This document shows, piece by piece, positions 1 through 12,911 of a DNA stretch of 64,000 bases. The number at the start of each line of letters is the position of its first letter. The first letter of the stretch is position 1. A program made the translations under genes and the position numbers. Source of the stretch: Deuterostichococcus epilithicus (Eukaryota > Chlorophyta > Trebouxiophyceae > Prasiolales > Stichococcaceae). The stretch lies in assembly GCA_033439295.1 (NCBI GenBank), contig JAVTLE010000015.1, positions 186,001 through 250,000 of the forward strand, in the 5' to 3' direction. The notes beneath the pieces were generated by a model that was not told the origin of the DNA, did no database searches, and worked only from the letters and a program-made list of their open reading frames with translations.

Positions 1-546
1 CGGTGCACCTGCATCCAGCAGCAGGCATGCAACGGGTTGACTGTTCTGCGTGTCAAGTGGGGAGATGCCCCCAGTGCCCTTGGTCTTGTAGCTTTTCAAC
101 TTTTCACTGTGCATGCTGCAAAGTTTGGCTGGGTCAGCGGAGGCGAGCAGCAGCTACGCCTGCACCTTCCTGCCACATGAGACTGTAGCCCGGACGACGA
201 GACCCGCTTAAGATACGACTTAGAGGACACACATTGTCATTTGCAACAGCAGACCTGCAGGTGCCGCCATTGCCCGTCTCGCACCTGCAGAAATCGCAGA
301 TGAAGGAGCTTGCGACAGCGCCGCCGCTGTATTAGTCAGGAGCCCCGATGCTTGCGCAGCAGACGCAGCCTGCGCCACCTTCGGGGCAGTGCTGCTGGTG
401 ACGAGCAGCGCCAGCACCAGAATCAGCGGTGCAGTAGCGATGCGGAAAGCGCGCCGGCAGTTTTGCGGCATCCAAAAAGCAGGGCTGTTGCTGCCGCCAG
501 CAGCCGGAACGTGAGCTGACGATCCTGCCATGCTGCAGCGTCGCAT
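1..546 (-). CDS. First exon of a secreted or membrane protein, paralogue of the neighbouring receptor kinase; runs off the left edge
   Basis: Only the 5' end is present. The likely start is the ATG at 546, beginning MRRCSMAG. A basic stretch (QNCRRAFR) is followed by a hydrophobic core (LILVLALLVTSS) and a small-residue region ending in AQA, which fits a signal peptide or anchor. The exon probably ends at 285, where CAG is followed by GTGCGAGAC. The start and the end closely parallel the first exon of the kinase gene at 10451: both begin MRRC, both have a hydrophobic core then an Ala/Ser-rich segment, and both end CAG/GTGCGA. The DNA of the two segments is also alignable (about 320-390 against 10260-10330). 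By analogy this could be another receptor-like kinase, but no kinase sequence is visible inside the window. Confidence 0.5.
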
Positions 547-2078
547 CATCGCGATAGTCGCGCTGGCACAGCGACGCTCGGGCTGCTGCAAGCTCCAAAG
601 GCTCCCGCAAGAGCTGCAGCAGTTGCAGTGCATGCACTATGTTGCCGGGCAGTGAGAGGTGCTGTTGCTGTCAGGCTTCGGTGCTGGCAGTGTGCTGCGG
701 CAATGTCCAATCCGTGGGCTGTCGATGTCAGACTTCGACGGACTTGGGCTGAACTGGAGAAGGCAAATCGCAGTGGTGCAGGTTGCTAGGTTGCCGGACC
801 TGCGGTCGCGAAAATTATTCAGTGGCAAACGAAATTCGGGGAACGAGATCCAGATAGAGCATAATGCGCAGCTTTGTGCATCCGGTGTGTCAGGGCGCTT
901 AGCGTGCAAAGATGTTCAGCACTAGTGATGCACCATCAGTACACATCGTCTCAGCTATAATGCAGGTTGCAAGCCAGCCCCTGGCGAAGCGCCGACCTTG
1001 TTCTGCGCAGCCAGCCATGCAGACCGAACTGCTGGCGGGGGCTGCTGACGGCCGCCGATTATTCCGCTAACTTGCAAAAGCGTCTGCTCGCAGCAAGCGA
1101 AAAGCTGCCGAAGATGGTGAAGAGAAGAGAAGAGTGGGGAGGGAGCCAGCATGATGTGTGTGTGGCCTCCGAGACTCTATACTTCGAATTGGACTCTAAA
1201 GGGGCGCTAATGTCGCCATGCATGGCCACCAATGGTGGCCCACCATCATTGCTGCGGAGTGCGCGCGGCGGAAGCCGGGAGGGGCCAAAGCCACACAGTA
1301 GTGGGGCTGTCGTTAAGGTGCTCGAGATCGAGCGAGAGAAACCAGTCGAACACAATTTCGAAATAGAGAAATTTTCGTGAACATTCAACCTCACTCTGTC
1401 AAAACGACGTGATGAATGCATGACACTTCGTTCATCAAGCTGCTGATGGCAACAACACCCGCTGCGGAAGAAAGCGTCTGCAGAAGAGACTGTCCAAATG
1501 CACCTGCAGCGTGCCCGCCTTGTACAAGATGAGCCGATCACCCTTTATATCACATCAGCCTCGTTGTCACAGGTGTCATGCATGCTTCGCCACGCACTTT
1601 GTGCAGCTGTACCGCGGCCTATAATATAGCGCCGCCCTGCCGCCACTTCCTAAGCATTCGTCATGCCACCTGTCGACGTGCGAATCTCCCTTCAGTTTCA
1701 GTAGGCATTGATCGTGAGTTATGAAGCAGGCAGCCAGGAAGGAAGCCGGACCACGACACACCGTTGCGTCAGCACTCAGGCGCCGCTTTTCTGGTGGTAG
1801 GCCTCAATGTCATCGGTTGCAGCGCTTGCGGTGGCGTGAGCATCCTTTGCCTTCCATGCACTGGCCACGTCGAGTCCCGGCAGCGCCCTGGGGGCGAACA
1901 AGGCACACACCAGTGCTGAGTCACGGACTAATGGGGGACGGCACACTGGGCATCGCAGTGGACACCTTGCTCCCTACTAGACCGCTATATATCATTCCAC
2001 ATATCAGTCGCAAGATCAAAGTGGGCCTTCCCACGTTAGCCAGGTTTGCAAGGTGGCGCACAGAATGATGTGTGTGTC
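547..2078. other. Intergenic stretch between two minus-strand genes
   Basis: This holds the promoter side of the partial left gene and the 3' side of the kinase gene. I find no conserved protein motif, RNA gene or clear repeat. The ORFs here have no signature and no coherent splice context. Confidence 0.5.
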
Positions 2079-5000
2079 TCACTGGCACTCGCTGTTGAGA
2101 TCTGAAAGGTCCGCCGTTACAGCCGCCTCCTCATACGCTGCTGCCTCCGGCTCAGCGGCAGCGCCGCCCGACTCTGGCCTGCTGCTGGGTCCACCGCTGT
2201 TGATCACCGCATAGCCTTCGTCCATCTCAGCAGTCTCGTCAAACCACTGCCTGTGCCCAGGAAGATCAGCATCACCTGTCCAAAGCCAGTTCCTTCATTG
2301 CGGACCGGTGAAATACCTGCAGCTGCATCCTGACAGCGCCTGCTCACTGAAGTTCTACCCATGACTAGCTTATGCCACTACACCAGCGCACGTCTTTTGG
2401 CCAAGAATCGCAGCAGCGCTTTCAGCACTGCCGCAGTCGCTCGAAATATGGTATTGCACTGCCCCTACAGTCCTATATTCCCACAGCCCTCGCGAGTTCG
2501 AGCATGCTCTGGACATGCCAGCGCTCAGTGCACTCCCTGGACTCGTCGAGCTTGCTTGCCTGGCGCCCGAGAATGCACCAACATCTCTCTATGCAGCCCA
2601 TGTCGCCCTGACCATGCGAAGATTATACTGTCCTGAATGCGGCGCAAGCAACAGAGACGTTGGTGCCGATGTGCCAATGATCGTCGCACATGAGAGCACC
2701 GGCAACAAAGGGCGTGTCGGGCGACAGTGCTGCCGTCTCGCCTCCGCACTCGAAGCCCTCGATATGTGCGGCGCACGAGTGATGCAGGCGGCAGAAGCAC
2801 TCGCGGGCGGTCGGACGCTCCTCCTGGAACAGACAGCAGTTTTGTAGGATGCAACCGTGGCAGGGTGTCGATATAGCAGGAGAAAACATGTGGTTGTCAG
2901 CCCCTGGTCCACATTCCTGTTGCAAGCAGCATAGCACGTCGCAGTGCCTGCCATTGGCGCAAAGCAAATGCCCCTGCTCGGCGCAGCTGACATCTTGCGG
3001 ATCAGGCTTTGCAATGCTCAGCAGCACACATCGGAGTGGCAATGCGCCGCGTGTGCTCCGAACCAGAGAGCCTGCAGAGAAGCTCGTGAAAGGTCCGGAA
3101 CTCTCACTGGATCGAAGACGGTGCATTCGGCGATGAGCTCGATGATGTCGGCGGGGCAGTCGTCCGGCGCCGCTGGCGCCGGCAGCCGGCCGCGCGAGAC
3201 GGGCGGCTCACGTACCACCATCTATGTGCAGGGCAACGATCGCTGACCACCACAGACAGCCGATAGGTGGCTGCAGCGCAGACACTGCACGACGCGCATG
3301 CGTCTCTGCAGGTCAACAACCCGCTGCCTCGCGACCTGTCCCGCAGCGCCTGGCAAAGCTTCCGCCGGGGAGCAAGAGTGGGTGCAGCCTCGCGCTGGCC
3401 GCAGCCACTGCCGGTCGCCAGACACTGGATGCCAATGGCATGGATTCAGGAGGACGGCTTCTCGTGTTCACACAACAAGCCAGAGGATCACTGACAGTCG
3501 CACGAGAAAAGAAAGCTTGCCTCCTGCAACAGGACGCCCAGGCTGAAGATGTCGCTGGCGGGCGAGACGCGGTGCTTGAGGATCGTCTCCGGCGACTGCG
3601 GGGCCGGCCAAAAGGACGGCACCTGGCGGCTCTCGTCGGCACGTCAAGTGTCCTCAGACTCAGGCTCGTTGCACAGGCACTGCACCCGCGAGGAGCGACA
3701 CCACCTCATGCTGCGTGTGGGCCAGCCCATTGACCGACCATGAACGACTGACCGCGGGGTGTTGCAGGCCGGTTGTTTTTCGGATCGTGGGGTGCGTCAC
3801 CGCATAGGCAAACGTCCACGCCATGACGTCGGACAGGTGGGTCGCATTGTCCAGCGGGCGCGCCAGGCCCACGTCCGCCACCTGCACGTGATGTAGGTAG
3901 GGCAGGTGATCCACCAGCGCAACACGTGCAGAGACGGCGGCAGGCTCAATTGGGGGCGGGTGACCTGGCCCAGATACCAGACTGTTGCCTGCACACAGCA
4001 GCTGCCCCTGCGTGTGTCCAGACCCGCTGCCTGCTGGAGAGAAAGTCATTGCGGCGAGGCAGACGCCTGAGACTGCCTGCCGAGTCGTTGCTGCCGCTGC
4101 TGCTCAGCAGAGTGGGCTTGGAACCCCCAGCACGACAACGGAGTCTGGCATGCGCTCAACGAAGGGGCGCCGCAGGATGCATTTCCTGGGCCTCCTGCTG
4201 CGGCGCACCTTTGCGCAGTCGCGTTGCTTCGTGAGCAGTATGTTGGACGACTTGAGGTCGCTGTGCACCACCTGGTCGGATAATGGCTCGCAAAACTTTG
4301 CACAGAGCAATGCACTGCCGTCTGCCAGGAGAGCCAGTCACACACAGCAGCGAGCGAGCCGCTGCAGTGCCACTCTCAAGTTGCGGCGATGACAGTACTG
4401 TTGTGGGGTCACTGCTGGCACCTCAGATCCTTCATGCCATCGCCAAGCCCCCGTTGTTTCCCCCACCGCACCTCATGGGAGTGCAGGAAGTGGAGGGCGC
4501 GGGTCACATCGAGCGCCAGCTGGTGGCCGAGGCGGTACCACGAAAGGCGCTCGTCCTGCTGCAGCGCCGTGCACAGGTCCCCACCTGCGGCAGCCGAGGC
4601 CCAGAACGCAATACATGTCGACAGATACATGATGCGCAGCAGAGAGACCGGGTTCCCGCCTGCAGCGGCAGCCCTGTTGCGCATATGGCGGGACGATGCA
4701 TGGCAACCTGCAAGCACCGCAGGCCTCTGGACTTCTCTGCATCTGACTGCAAGAGACTGAGCCGCTGCCGTGCCGGGCTGGCACCACTCGGCCAGCTGGC
4801 AATGCGGCTGTGCAGCTAAATACACACAGCGCACAACGCACAGGACGGCTGACGCTGCAGGTATGAGCCTGTTGTGACACGGCGTGCAGAACCTTGGGAG
4901 CGGCCCGGACGGTTGCCACGACTGCTCAGGCTGCCCAAAGTTGCCAGGCAGCATCTAGTCCTCCGCTCGCACATGCATCCATGCCTGGTGGCATGCAACA

Positions 5001-8000
5001 CCATTGCAAATGAAACCGCAGACACCGCTGCTGCCCTGAGTATGCTGCGGCAGCGATTGCTGAGCGCTCGTCACTCTGCGCACCGGCCATGTACTCGAGG
5101 ACGAGCAGAGGGGCGCCGCCATCGGGCTGAGGGCACACGCCGTAGAACTGCACGATGTTGCGGTCGTAGCTCAGTCCCTTCAGGAGTGCCATCTCCTGCG
5201 ATGCTGACACACGACTGCTCAGTGCATGTCATCTTAGGCACCGCCTGTGTTCGAATCGAGTGAGAGAGGTGTGCCCTCGCCCTCACATGCCTCCCTCACT
5301 GTCAGGGAACAGACTTGAAGAGGGCGCGTCGTCATCGCACCACATTTGGGCCGCTCCAAAGACGCCAATGGTCGTGACCTGCGCTGGCCAGAACTTTGTC
5401 ATATAAGTCACGAAAGGTCATCACATGATTGCACCAGGTGCATGTAGTTTCAGCCACCATTCGACAGCCCAGATATTGCAGTCCCCCATTGCGGCAATGC
5501 GTGCGTCCCACACCGTCATCAAAAGCCATTCCTCAATCAGGCAGGTCAATCAGCCTGAGTAAGGCTTGAAAGGTGTAACCCCCCTCTCTAAGATTCCGAG
5601 GAATACACCTCAGGCCCTTCTCGAACCTGAGCGAGGAAGCCACACCGCCTTACCGGCTGTCTTGGGGAACACTCTTCTTTCCATACTGCAGCGCCATCCG
5701 CAACGAAATGCACACCAAATTACGATGCCATCGCCGGTCTTCGCACCTTGACGAAGCTGTCGAGGTCGGCGCCGCCGGCAGTCATCTGCTTGACCGCCAC
5801 CTCCTGCACGCCGCCGCGTATGCCCTTGTACACCTGCAGCCACACGTCTTTTCGGATATGTACGGCAGCAGACTGCACAGCGCAGCCAGAAATGAAATAT
5901 TTGACTTCCTGCCTCTTGACATGTCTCGCCGTTGCATGCACATGCGCATCTAGCGTTTTGGCAACGGCTTTCAGTGGTGCTTGACGAGTTACGGTGGGGA
6001 AAGCACGCCAGACGACAACGCACTTTTCCGAAACTACCAGCTCCCAGCAGCCAGGCGCTGCCGTCGGCGTGGGTGCAGATGTCCAGCTCCGCCGGGGAGA
6101 TGACCCATCCGCGCAGCCGCTGGTCCAGCATGGCCAGCGGCTCGAGGTTGGGGCGGGGTCCTGTTGGTACAGCAGGCACAAAGTGTACTATTTTCGGTAC
6201 AGCCTTGAGAAATGAAGTCGTGACACAAGTAACAGTCCCAAGAAGCACGTGTAGGTGCTTATGAAATAATTAGATTCAGTTCAACTATCCCAGCAACGTG
6301 CCACAGCGCCAAAAGCCGGCTTTTTTCCCGTTTGCAAGCACGTTGGTCTTGACAGTCAATGTCATGCAGGAGTTGCGGAGGGAACCCACCATTCTGACCA
6401 CTGGCAAGCACGCATATTGACCGCCGGTGGCGGCGCCACATTGTGAAAGCCACTACGGTGCCACAGCCGCACATTCAGCAAAGTGCCACCCGGTTGCATT
6501 TTGAGCAGCAGTGCATATGCCTGCGATGCGGTTTTACCTGCGTGGCAGTCTTCCTCGCCAAGCCGACTTGCAGACTCATGCACATCGACGCATGAGTTGT
6601 GCATGGTGATGTCTCTTATGTGGTCAGTCACAACAGGAAGCAAGCAGCAGCTCGCCCTACAGCATCATCGTTGCTGCTTCTATCGTGACCATTGCAGCGC
6701 AGCACCTGCGCTACAAGCCAGGGCGGCGCCCAGTGCCGCGAAACTGGCGCCCACGGCGACGCCGGCGATTGCGCCAGGGGACAGGCCGCCATGCTCAGTG
6801 GCGGTTGTACCACCTGTCGGAGGCGCATGCGGTGGCGGTGTGGACGGCGACGCAGGCCTGCCAACAGTGTAAAATGCAAAATGCAGCACCAACAAACAAG
6901 GGCCCACATCGCTGAGTTGCACGGGCTGGACGCCACTGCTGTCGAGTTGTCCGTCAGCGGAGGAGTCTGTCGGACACGAACTAGCATGTGCGCGAACAGG
7001 GTGCAATAAAGGGCACAACTGATACTGCATTGTGTAGGCGATTCTCATCTTCCTAGGAAAGGGGCCAAGCACCTGACGTAGGGGCGTATGGAGCGATCAG
7101 CCCATCCCGCGGCAGCAGCTCGAGGCAGCTGCACTCCAAAGCCACACTCCAGTCATTGGTCAGCAGCCAGGACTAACATGACCACGCTGCACATTTTCAG
7201 CCTGGTGTCTGTAACTTGACTCAATGGTAGGCGCACTGCAGAAGCTCGCACATCCTTGCGAGGAGCTCAAGCTCTCAAAAACCGATCTTGCATGCACGGC
7301 GACTGCTGTGACGCATCAGACAGCGAACACCCATCACCAGTGCAAAGGGCCCTAGCTCGGGCGCAAGGCGCGCCGAAGCCAGGCGGGCCGTTCCTGGGAG
7401 ACCAGAGGCCGCCAGCAGGACGGCCAGCGCGGGAGCCATCGCCACTGCCAGGTCCTGTCGGCAGCACGGAGTCCCTTTGCGGTTGGACGCAAAGCATCGT
7501 TCTGCATGATGCGGCAGCCGTGCGTGCGCAGCAGTGTCGAACAATCCCGTCCACACTGTGGCTTCGGGCCTGGCTGTACTGACCAGCGGTGACCCAGTTG
7601 CGGCCAGCACAGGCTTCTGGGGTCTTTGGTGGCTGTGTTGCGGGAGGCACGCGCAGACTGCAAGCCTGGACGGCAGCGGCACACTTGTGTCGGCACTCGA
7701 GAGCCTACCAGCTCCATCTCATCCAATGGCCAGCACGCGCCTGGGCGGTGAAGCTGCCGGGCGCGTGCCCTGTGGCGATCACCAGCGTGGCGTTCGATGA
7801 TGCGTCCGAGGCTGCACCGCCGCCGGCTGCTGTGACGCCCGTCACGTTGGCGGACACGAGTCGCGGCACTGAGGCCGACGCCGCCACCAGCAGCGCCGTC
7901 TGTGCCATCACTGGCGCCGGCGCCGGCATGCCGGTCAGCTGCGGCGCAGATCAACACTGACGGTCACTGTTGCGAGGCGGGGTGCGTCTGGGTTGAGACG

Positions 8001-10451
8001 CTGCACTTAGCAGATACCACAACGTTGAACAAGGTGCAGACTCTATCGCAGGTTTTGTAAATGTGTGCTGCCTATCCGGAGGCGACACAAGCAAGCAGAC
8101 GAAGCCCAGAGCGGCAGCAGCAGTCAGTCAAACACACATCTCAATGCAGGGAGTTCAAGCAGTCCACAATTTCAGAATTATCAACACACTGCCAGTCGAC
8201 CAAGCTATCACCTCCACAATGGCCACGAACCGGGTCGAGTTTGTGTCCAGGTGATTTGCCGGCTGGCGCAGAATCAGGATCAGGCCGGCCGGCTCTGGGA
8301 CCAACCCTGTCGGTACAAACTTGATCTGCACCAGGACGCATGGAACTGGGATCAGATCATTCCTAAGATCATTCCTGCTCTAGAGGCCTTTCCAAGCTAT
8401 GCTGCTGGGACGTGCACGCCGTGAAGCTGCGGGTCCAGCAAATGCAGGACTCTGTACAGATATCATAGATCTGTCGCAAAAGCACGTCTGGACAGCCAGC
8501 AAGGCGTGCTTGGTTTGCGGGCGGTGGCAAACCTTTCCTGCCCAGACGCGCAGCTTGCAAGTACAGACCTGGCCTCACTTGCTGGTGCTTCAAAGCACAA
8601 CACTTCAGCAGTGAGGCAGGACGGATGTGCGGGAAAGGAGGAGCCGACATTGAGAGAACGATTGAGACCACCAATGAGAAGGAAAGCCTGCACACTACCT
8701 GCTGGAAGCCCTGGGCAGCCATGGCGGTGGGCAGTGCCGCGCGCACCGCCACGAGGCTGCGCTGCCCGTTCAGGGTGTTGGAAGACTCCAGGCCCGCCAG
8801 CATCGTGAGGGTCCAGTCGAGTGCTTCGCCATAGGTGGCGGCGGCGGCGGCGCCCGGCGGCGGCATCGCGGCGGCGGCAGGCGGCGCGCCCTGCTGCAGC
8901 AGGCGCCGGGTCGGCGTCAATGCAGCGGGGAGAGCGGCACCGCCGGCAGTGCCAGCATGCACGATGGCTGGCCAGTGGGCGTCACCAGTGCAGAGGCCGC
9001 CGGCACCACTTGCTCGACAATCTGCTGGAGCAGCATAAGTGCCTGGTAGGCTTGTCACAACACAGTTTCATCAGGCAGCTCGCAGCTGCGATGTACTGAG
9101 CATCATGCGCCTGACTCTATGAGATCGGAGTCGATGCTGTCCCTGCTGCAAATGACGTACACCTGCTTGAAGCAGCGTCTGAGAAGGTTGTATCAAACAG
9201 ATTCGAGCAGCCAGCAGCGTCTACATTGTTCACGACTGCTTGGCCGAGCAAGTGCACTCCTCTGAACCACTGCCTGGGCTTCTCGTCCCTACTCCCTCTC
9301 AACATCTGCCAGAAGACGCTGATCAATAAAGTAGCAGTCCCCATCGCATCAGTAACATGCTCTGCAAAAGGCGCGCCTGCAGCCTGAGGACGCTGAATGC
9401 CTGGTTTGCGGCAGTCAGCAGCGCCTGCCGGACAGTGGGGGTGACGCTGCCCAGCTGCGGGCCAACCACGCGGTACGAGTCCTGTCCGAGAAGCCGAAAA
9501 TTCAAGATTTGATGTAAATGGGATCAGATCGTCAGGGAGGGGACCAGGTCAGATCTCCGCGATGCAGCTGCAAAAAGGCAGAGAGGCTAGATGAGTTTGC
9601 CCAGCTTGCCGGCCCAACAGAGCAGCTGCATCGCCCGCAAGAAGCATTGCACGCTGTGTCAGATAGCAGTACGACTCTGCTGTGTGGGCCATGCGATGCC
9701 CAGTGTCGTGACATGCCTCAGCGCAATTGCCGCATGCGCGATGTGTATGGCTGACGTAGTGCGCTCGAATCAGCGGGCGCAAGCGAAGGCACGCATCCTG
9801 CGGCAGAACTTGCAAAGCAATCCTCGAGTTGTATCATTGCACAGGGGCACGCCGTGAAGATGGGGACTCTCTCGCCGTCGACCAGCTCGCCCGGGCGCAG
9901 GAGGCTTGCCAGTGTCGAAATGTTCTGCTCAGCCGTAGTCGGTGCCGCAGCTGTGGTCGCTGCTGTTGGCGACCCTGCAGCAGAGATGCCAGAAATTCAG
10001 CACGTGATCAGCAGCTCACGGTACACGAGTGTAAGCCTTTTTGGTGCATGCTCTGTTGGGGACCCACCTCCCAACTGCTACAGGACACAGGATTGCAAAC
10101 TAAGCTGCTGCAATAGGCAGACAGGCACATAACATGAGAGTAAAATGGCGCCGCATGATAATGATTCGCAAATGCCGAACCAGCCACCAGTTCGGGTACA
10201 AGTGTGGTGTGGTTATTCACAGCAGCTGTCGCACCTGGCGGCAGCCCAGGTAGCTCGGACGGCGGCAGGGTTGCCAGCAGAAGCCCTGATGCTGATGCAG
10301 GCGCAGCTGCAGCCGCCACGCCCAGGTCAGCGTTGACCGCTGGTAACAGCATCAGCAGCGTCACTAGCAGGCTGCCCGGTCGGCCTGCTGTTTCGCAGCC
10401 CGGAATTTGCAGCAGCCGGCCACGTGACAGCGCTGCTGCACAGCGTCGCAT
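2079..10451 (-). CDS. Receptor-like protein kinase (TKL/RAF-like), multi-exon
   Basis: Predicted single-pass membrane kinase. Exon 1 (10451-10235) starts MRRCAAAL and has a signal-peptide core (LLVTLLMLLPAVNA). Ectodomain exons between about 9.5 and 7.3 kb are Ala/Val-rich and their borders are uncertain. A transmembrane segment (AIAGVAVGASFAALGAALAC) lies near 6.7-6.8 kb. The kinase domain follows in short exons: glycine loop GAGSFGK (about 6030-6165), VYKG...VAVKQM with the ATP lysine (5833-5747), VQFYGVCPQ...LVLEYMAG (about 5210-5087), a helix exon ending FLHSHE (4591-4475), the catalytic loop VVHSDLKSSNILL (about 4268-4205), ADVGLARPL (about 3889-3802), SPASDIFSLGVLLQE (about 3640-3530), CPADIIELIAECTVFDP (about 3240-3124) and RPTARECF (about 2829-2693). 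An acidic final exon (2250-2079) ends SDLNSECQ at TGA 2081-2079. HRD is HSD and DFG is DVG, but both catalytic aspartates remain. The kinase part is firm; the ectodomain is not. Confidence 0.75.
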
Positions 10452-12911
10452 TCTGGTGGCTTTTGATATGGGTCCGGGTGGCAGCTGCGTCTGGTCTGCT
10501 GGCTACTTTTTTTCAAAGGGGTTTGATTGCGCAAAGCAGCGAGGCACTGCAACGCGAGTTTGGCTTGCTGTCACCGCCGACCGGAAGTTTGGTGCTTGGC
10601 TTTCCGAAAGTCTCGGGCTTGAAGCTATTGAGGTGGCGGATCGGACGATCCTGCAGACAAGGTGTTTGAGCATCATGCGGCAAAGCTGTTTTGTCTCCAG
10701 GACTAGCCAACGCGCCTTCGTCGCAGCATTAGCAGCCTCACGATGCATGCGATTGCGCAACAACGCTTCTCACCTCCGTGACAGTCAGCAAAAAGCGCTG
10801 GGCCGTGCTACATCAAGACATCAGAGACGGCCAATTAGTTCCTGTGTCACGCTCTGTGTGTCGTGGGCTTCATGGTCATCTCTTACTGACCAGAAAGTGT
10901 TCTGAACGGAGGTGGGTTTGATGCCGCCGGGTATTCCAAATTTCTGCTGAAGGTTTGCTTTTGTCGCAGGAGCAAGTTGCTAGAATGCCACGAGCTCTTC
11001 AAGCGTGCGTTAGGATGGTGCCGAAGACTGGAAGTGAGTTGTCATAATGGAATTTGGCTCGTTGTGGATTCGTGAGTGACGAGCGATGCGATTTGAAGGA
11101 CCTCGCTGCTGCTGATGAAGTATAAGGTACCTTGCAGTATTTGCACTTCAGAGAGGGAAGCAATCTCACTCGTCTGTCACGGCCGAGCTGGCTTTGGTGT
11201 CGTTGCCGCCGCCGCCAATAATTTGTCAGTCTATTTGCGTGCAGCAAGGTCAAGCATCAGCAATGCCATGATGAACCACCCCACCTGCCTAGCGTATGCA
11301 CCCCCTCCTGCTTGGCTGTGCACGCCATGCATGTGCGCTCTCGGCCAGCGAGCAGCTAAGAGTTAAGCCCGAAAAATCCCGCACGTAGCAGCTGTCCACA
11401 GTTGTTGCAGGTTTGAGGCTCGTCCGTTGGCGCATGCTCGTTCTCCTCAATTCTGCAACGCAGGGTGGGTTCATGGGTTCGGTCCCACGCGGAGACGCCA
11501 GACCGAGCAGGGTTACTGTGAGGTGCAGCCACTGCCGTCTCCAGTGCAGAGCCGCACTTGGGACTTTCTATTCCAATCTTGAACTTCGCGAGCGACTGAG
11601 GTCAATTGCAATTAATGAGTTTAGGCAGGCGCACCGGCGGGGCGGCCTGGCAACGTGATGCAGCTCCAGCCGGCAGGCGAAGCAGTGCACCCAGTGCCCG
11701 TCCGGCTGTGATGCGAGGCGTGGGAAGTAGAACAACGGGTAGCTCGTGCCGCATCGCGTGCACGCCTTTTTCCCTGTCGATGCCGTTTCCTGCTCCTCGG
11801 CAGACGCGCGATGCGGGAGGGCTGTGCGTCCTCGGTAGCCTACACGAGAAATGCCAGCGCCAACTGGGTGCTGTGAATGGCAGAGTTCAGACTGCAGGTG
11901 ACCTCAGCCAGACGAAGCCTGAGCCGAGATAGTCAACAGTGCGTGTCGAAGAAGCGTACCACACAGGCGAAGGTGTGGAGGGTCGTTTGGCGCCAGTGGC
12001 GCTCCCGCAAGCTGCCATTTTTGGTGCCTGTGATCGACGCTAGATACGTTACTGCGCCTGAAAGTCCTGAAGGGTAGTGCCGATGCTGTGCCAGCTGAAC
12101 CTTTGTGGCATTGCAGGCTCTGCACGGGCCGGCAGCTAGCGACCAACAGGATCATGGCTTACATCCTGCGAACACCAGAGGTGGGGATTGCCTTTGCACA
12201 GGCCCTTGAAGGTCGGAAAAGGCAGCACGACTCTGGAGTTCTGCAACAGCTGATGCCGGTCGATGACCTCTGCACGCACAATACGCAATAATTTAGCAGC
12301 AGGAATAACCTGCCAACAAGCGCGGCGCCGAATAAACCCTGCCCTCTGGACCTGACAACAGCACCACCCAACCCCTCGCCCTTTGCAAATCTCAGTGGCG
12401 TTGCAAAATTTTGGCGGTAGGGTTGGCCTTGAAAGAAGGGGATCTGAGGTGAAACCGGCATGATGGTGCGCCTCCGCTGCTGCGGCAACGCCGCCCCCTC
12501 CATGCAGTACTGCAGTCTCGAAATGTTGATGCCGGCGAAAGGCTCTGACAAGCTCGCACAGGGTTACTCGCAAGTCCAGCGACATGTGTGTTGATTGTGA
12601 TCATGGAGAAGTCTGTTTCCACGAAGGCAACGAGTTTTGCACGTGGCAAACCAACAGCAACACAAGACCTTACACCGGAGGCACAGGTCGAACATTGGAA
12701 ACCAATATGTCCTACGAGATCTGAGCTGAGCTTCATTGCGTTGTACAGATACTGCAGGGCGAGTCAGCCGGGCCAGCCCCGGACCAATTGCCAGCGACGT
12801 AGCGACAGCAAACACTGATGGTACCTGTTGTACAGCTTGCTGGGTGCCTCGAGATGCGGCACCAGCCGCGCTGACCGCCGTCCAACTGGTCGACGATTGG
12901 CGGCGCAGTAC
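10452..12911. other. Intergenic stretch, kinase 5' side and helicase 3' side
   Basis: No coding exon with a recognisable motif. On the minus strand a TGTAA, the usual green-algal polyadenylation signal, lies near 12669, about 240 bases past the helicase stop; it is a candidate 3' end for that gene. The part next to 10451 should hold the kinase promoter, but I see no clear TATA box. Confidence 0.45.

Noticed and set aside
12136-12818. Overlapping frames between kinase and helicase genes
   Set aside because: No conserved motif, no consistent splice sites, composition like other non-coding stretches here.
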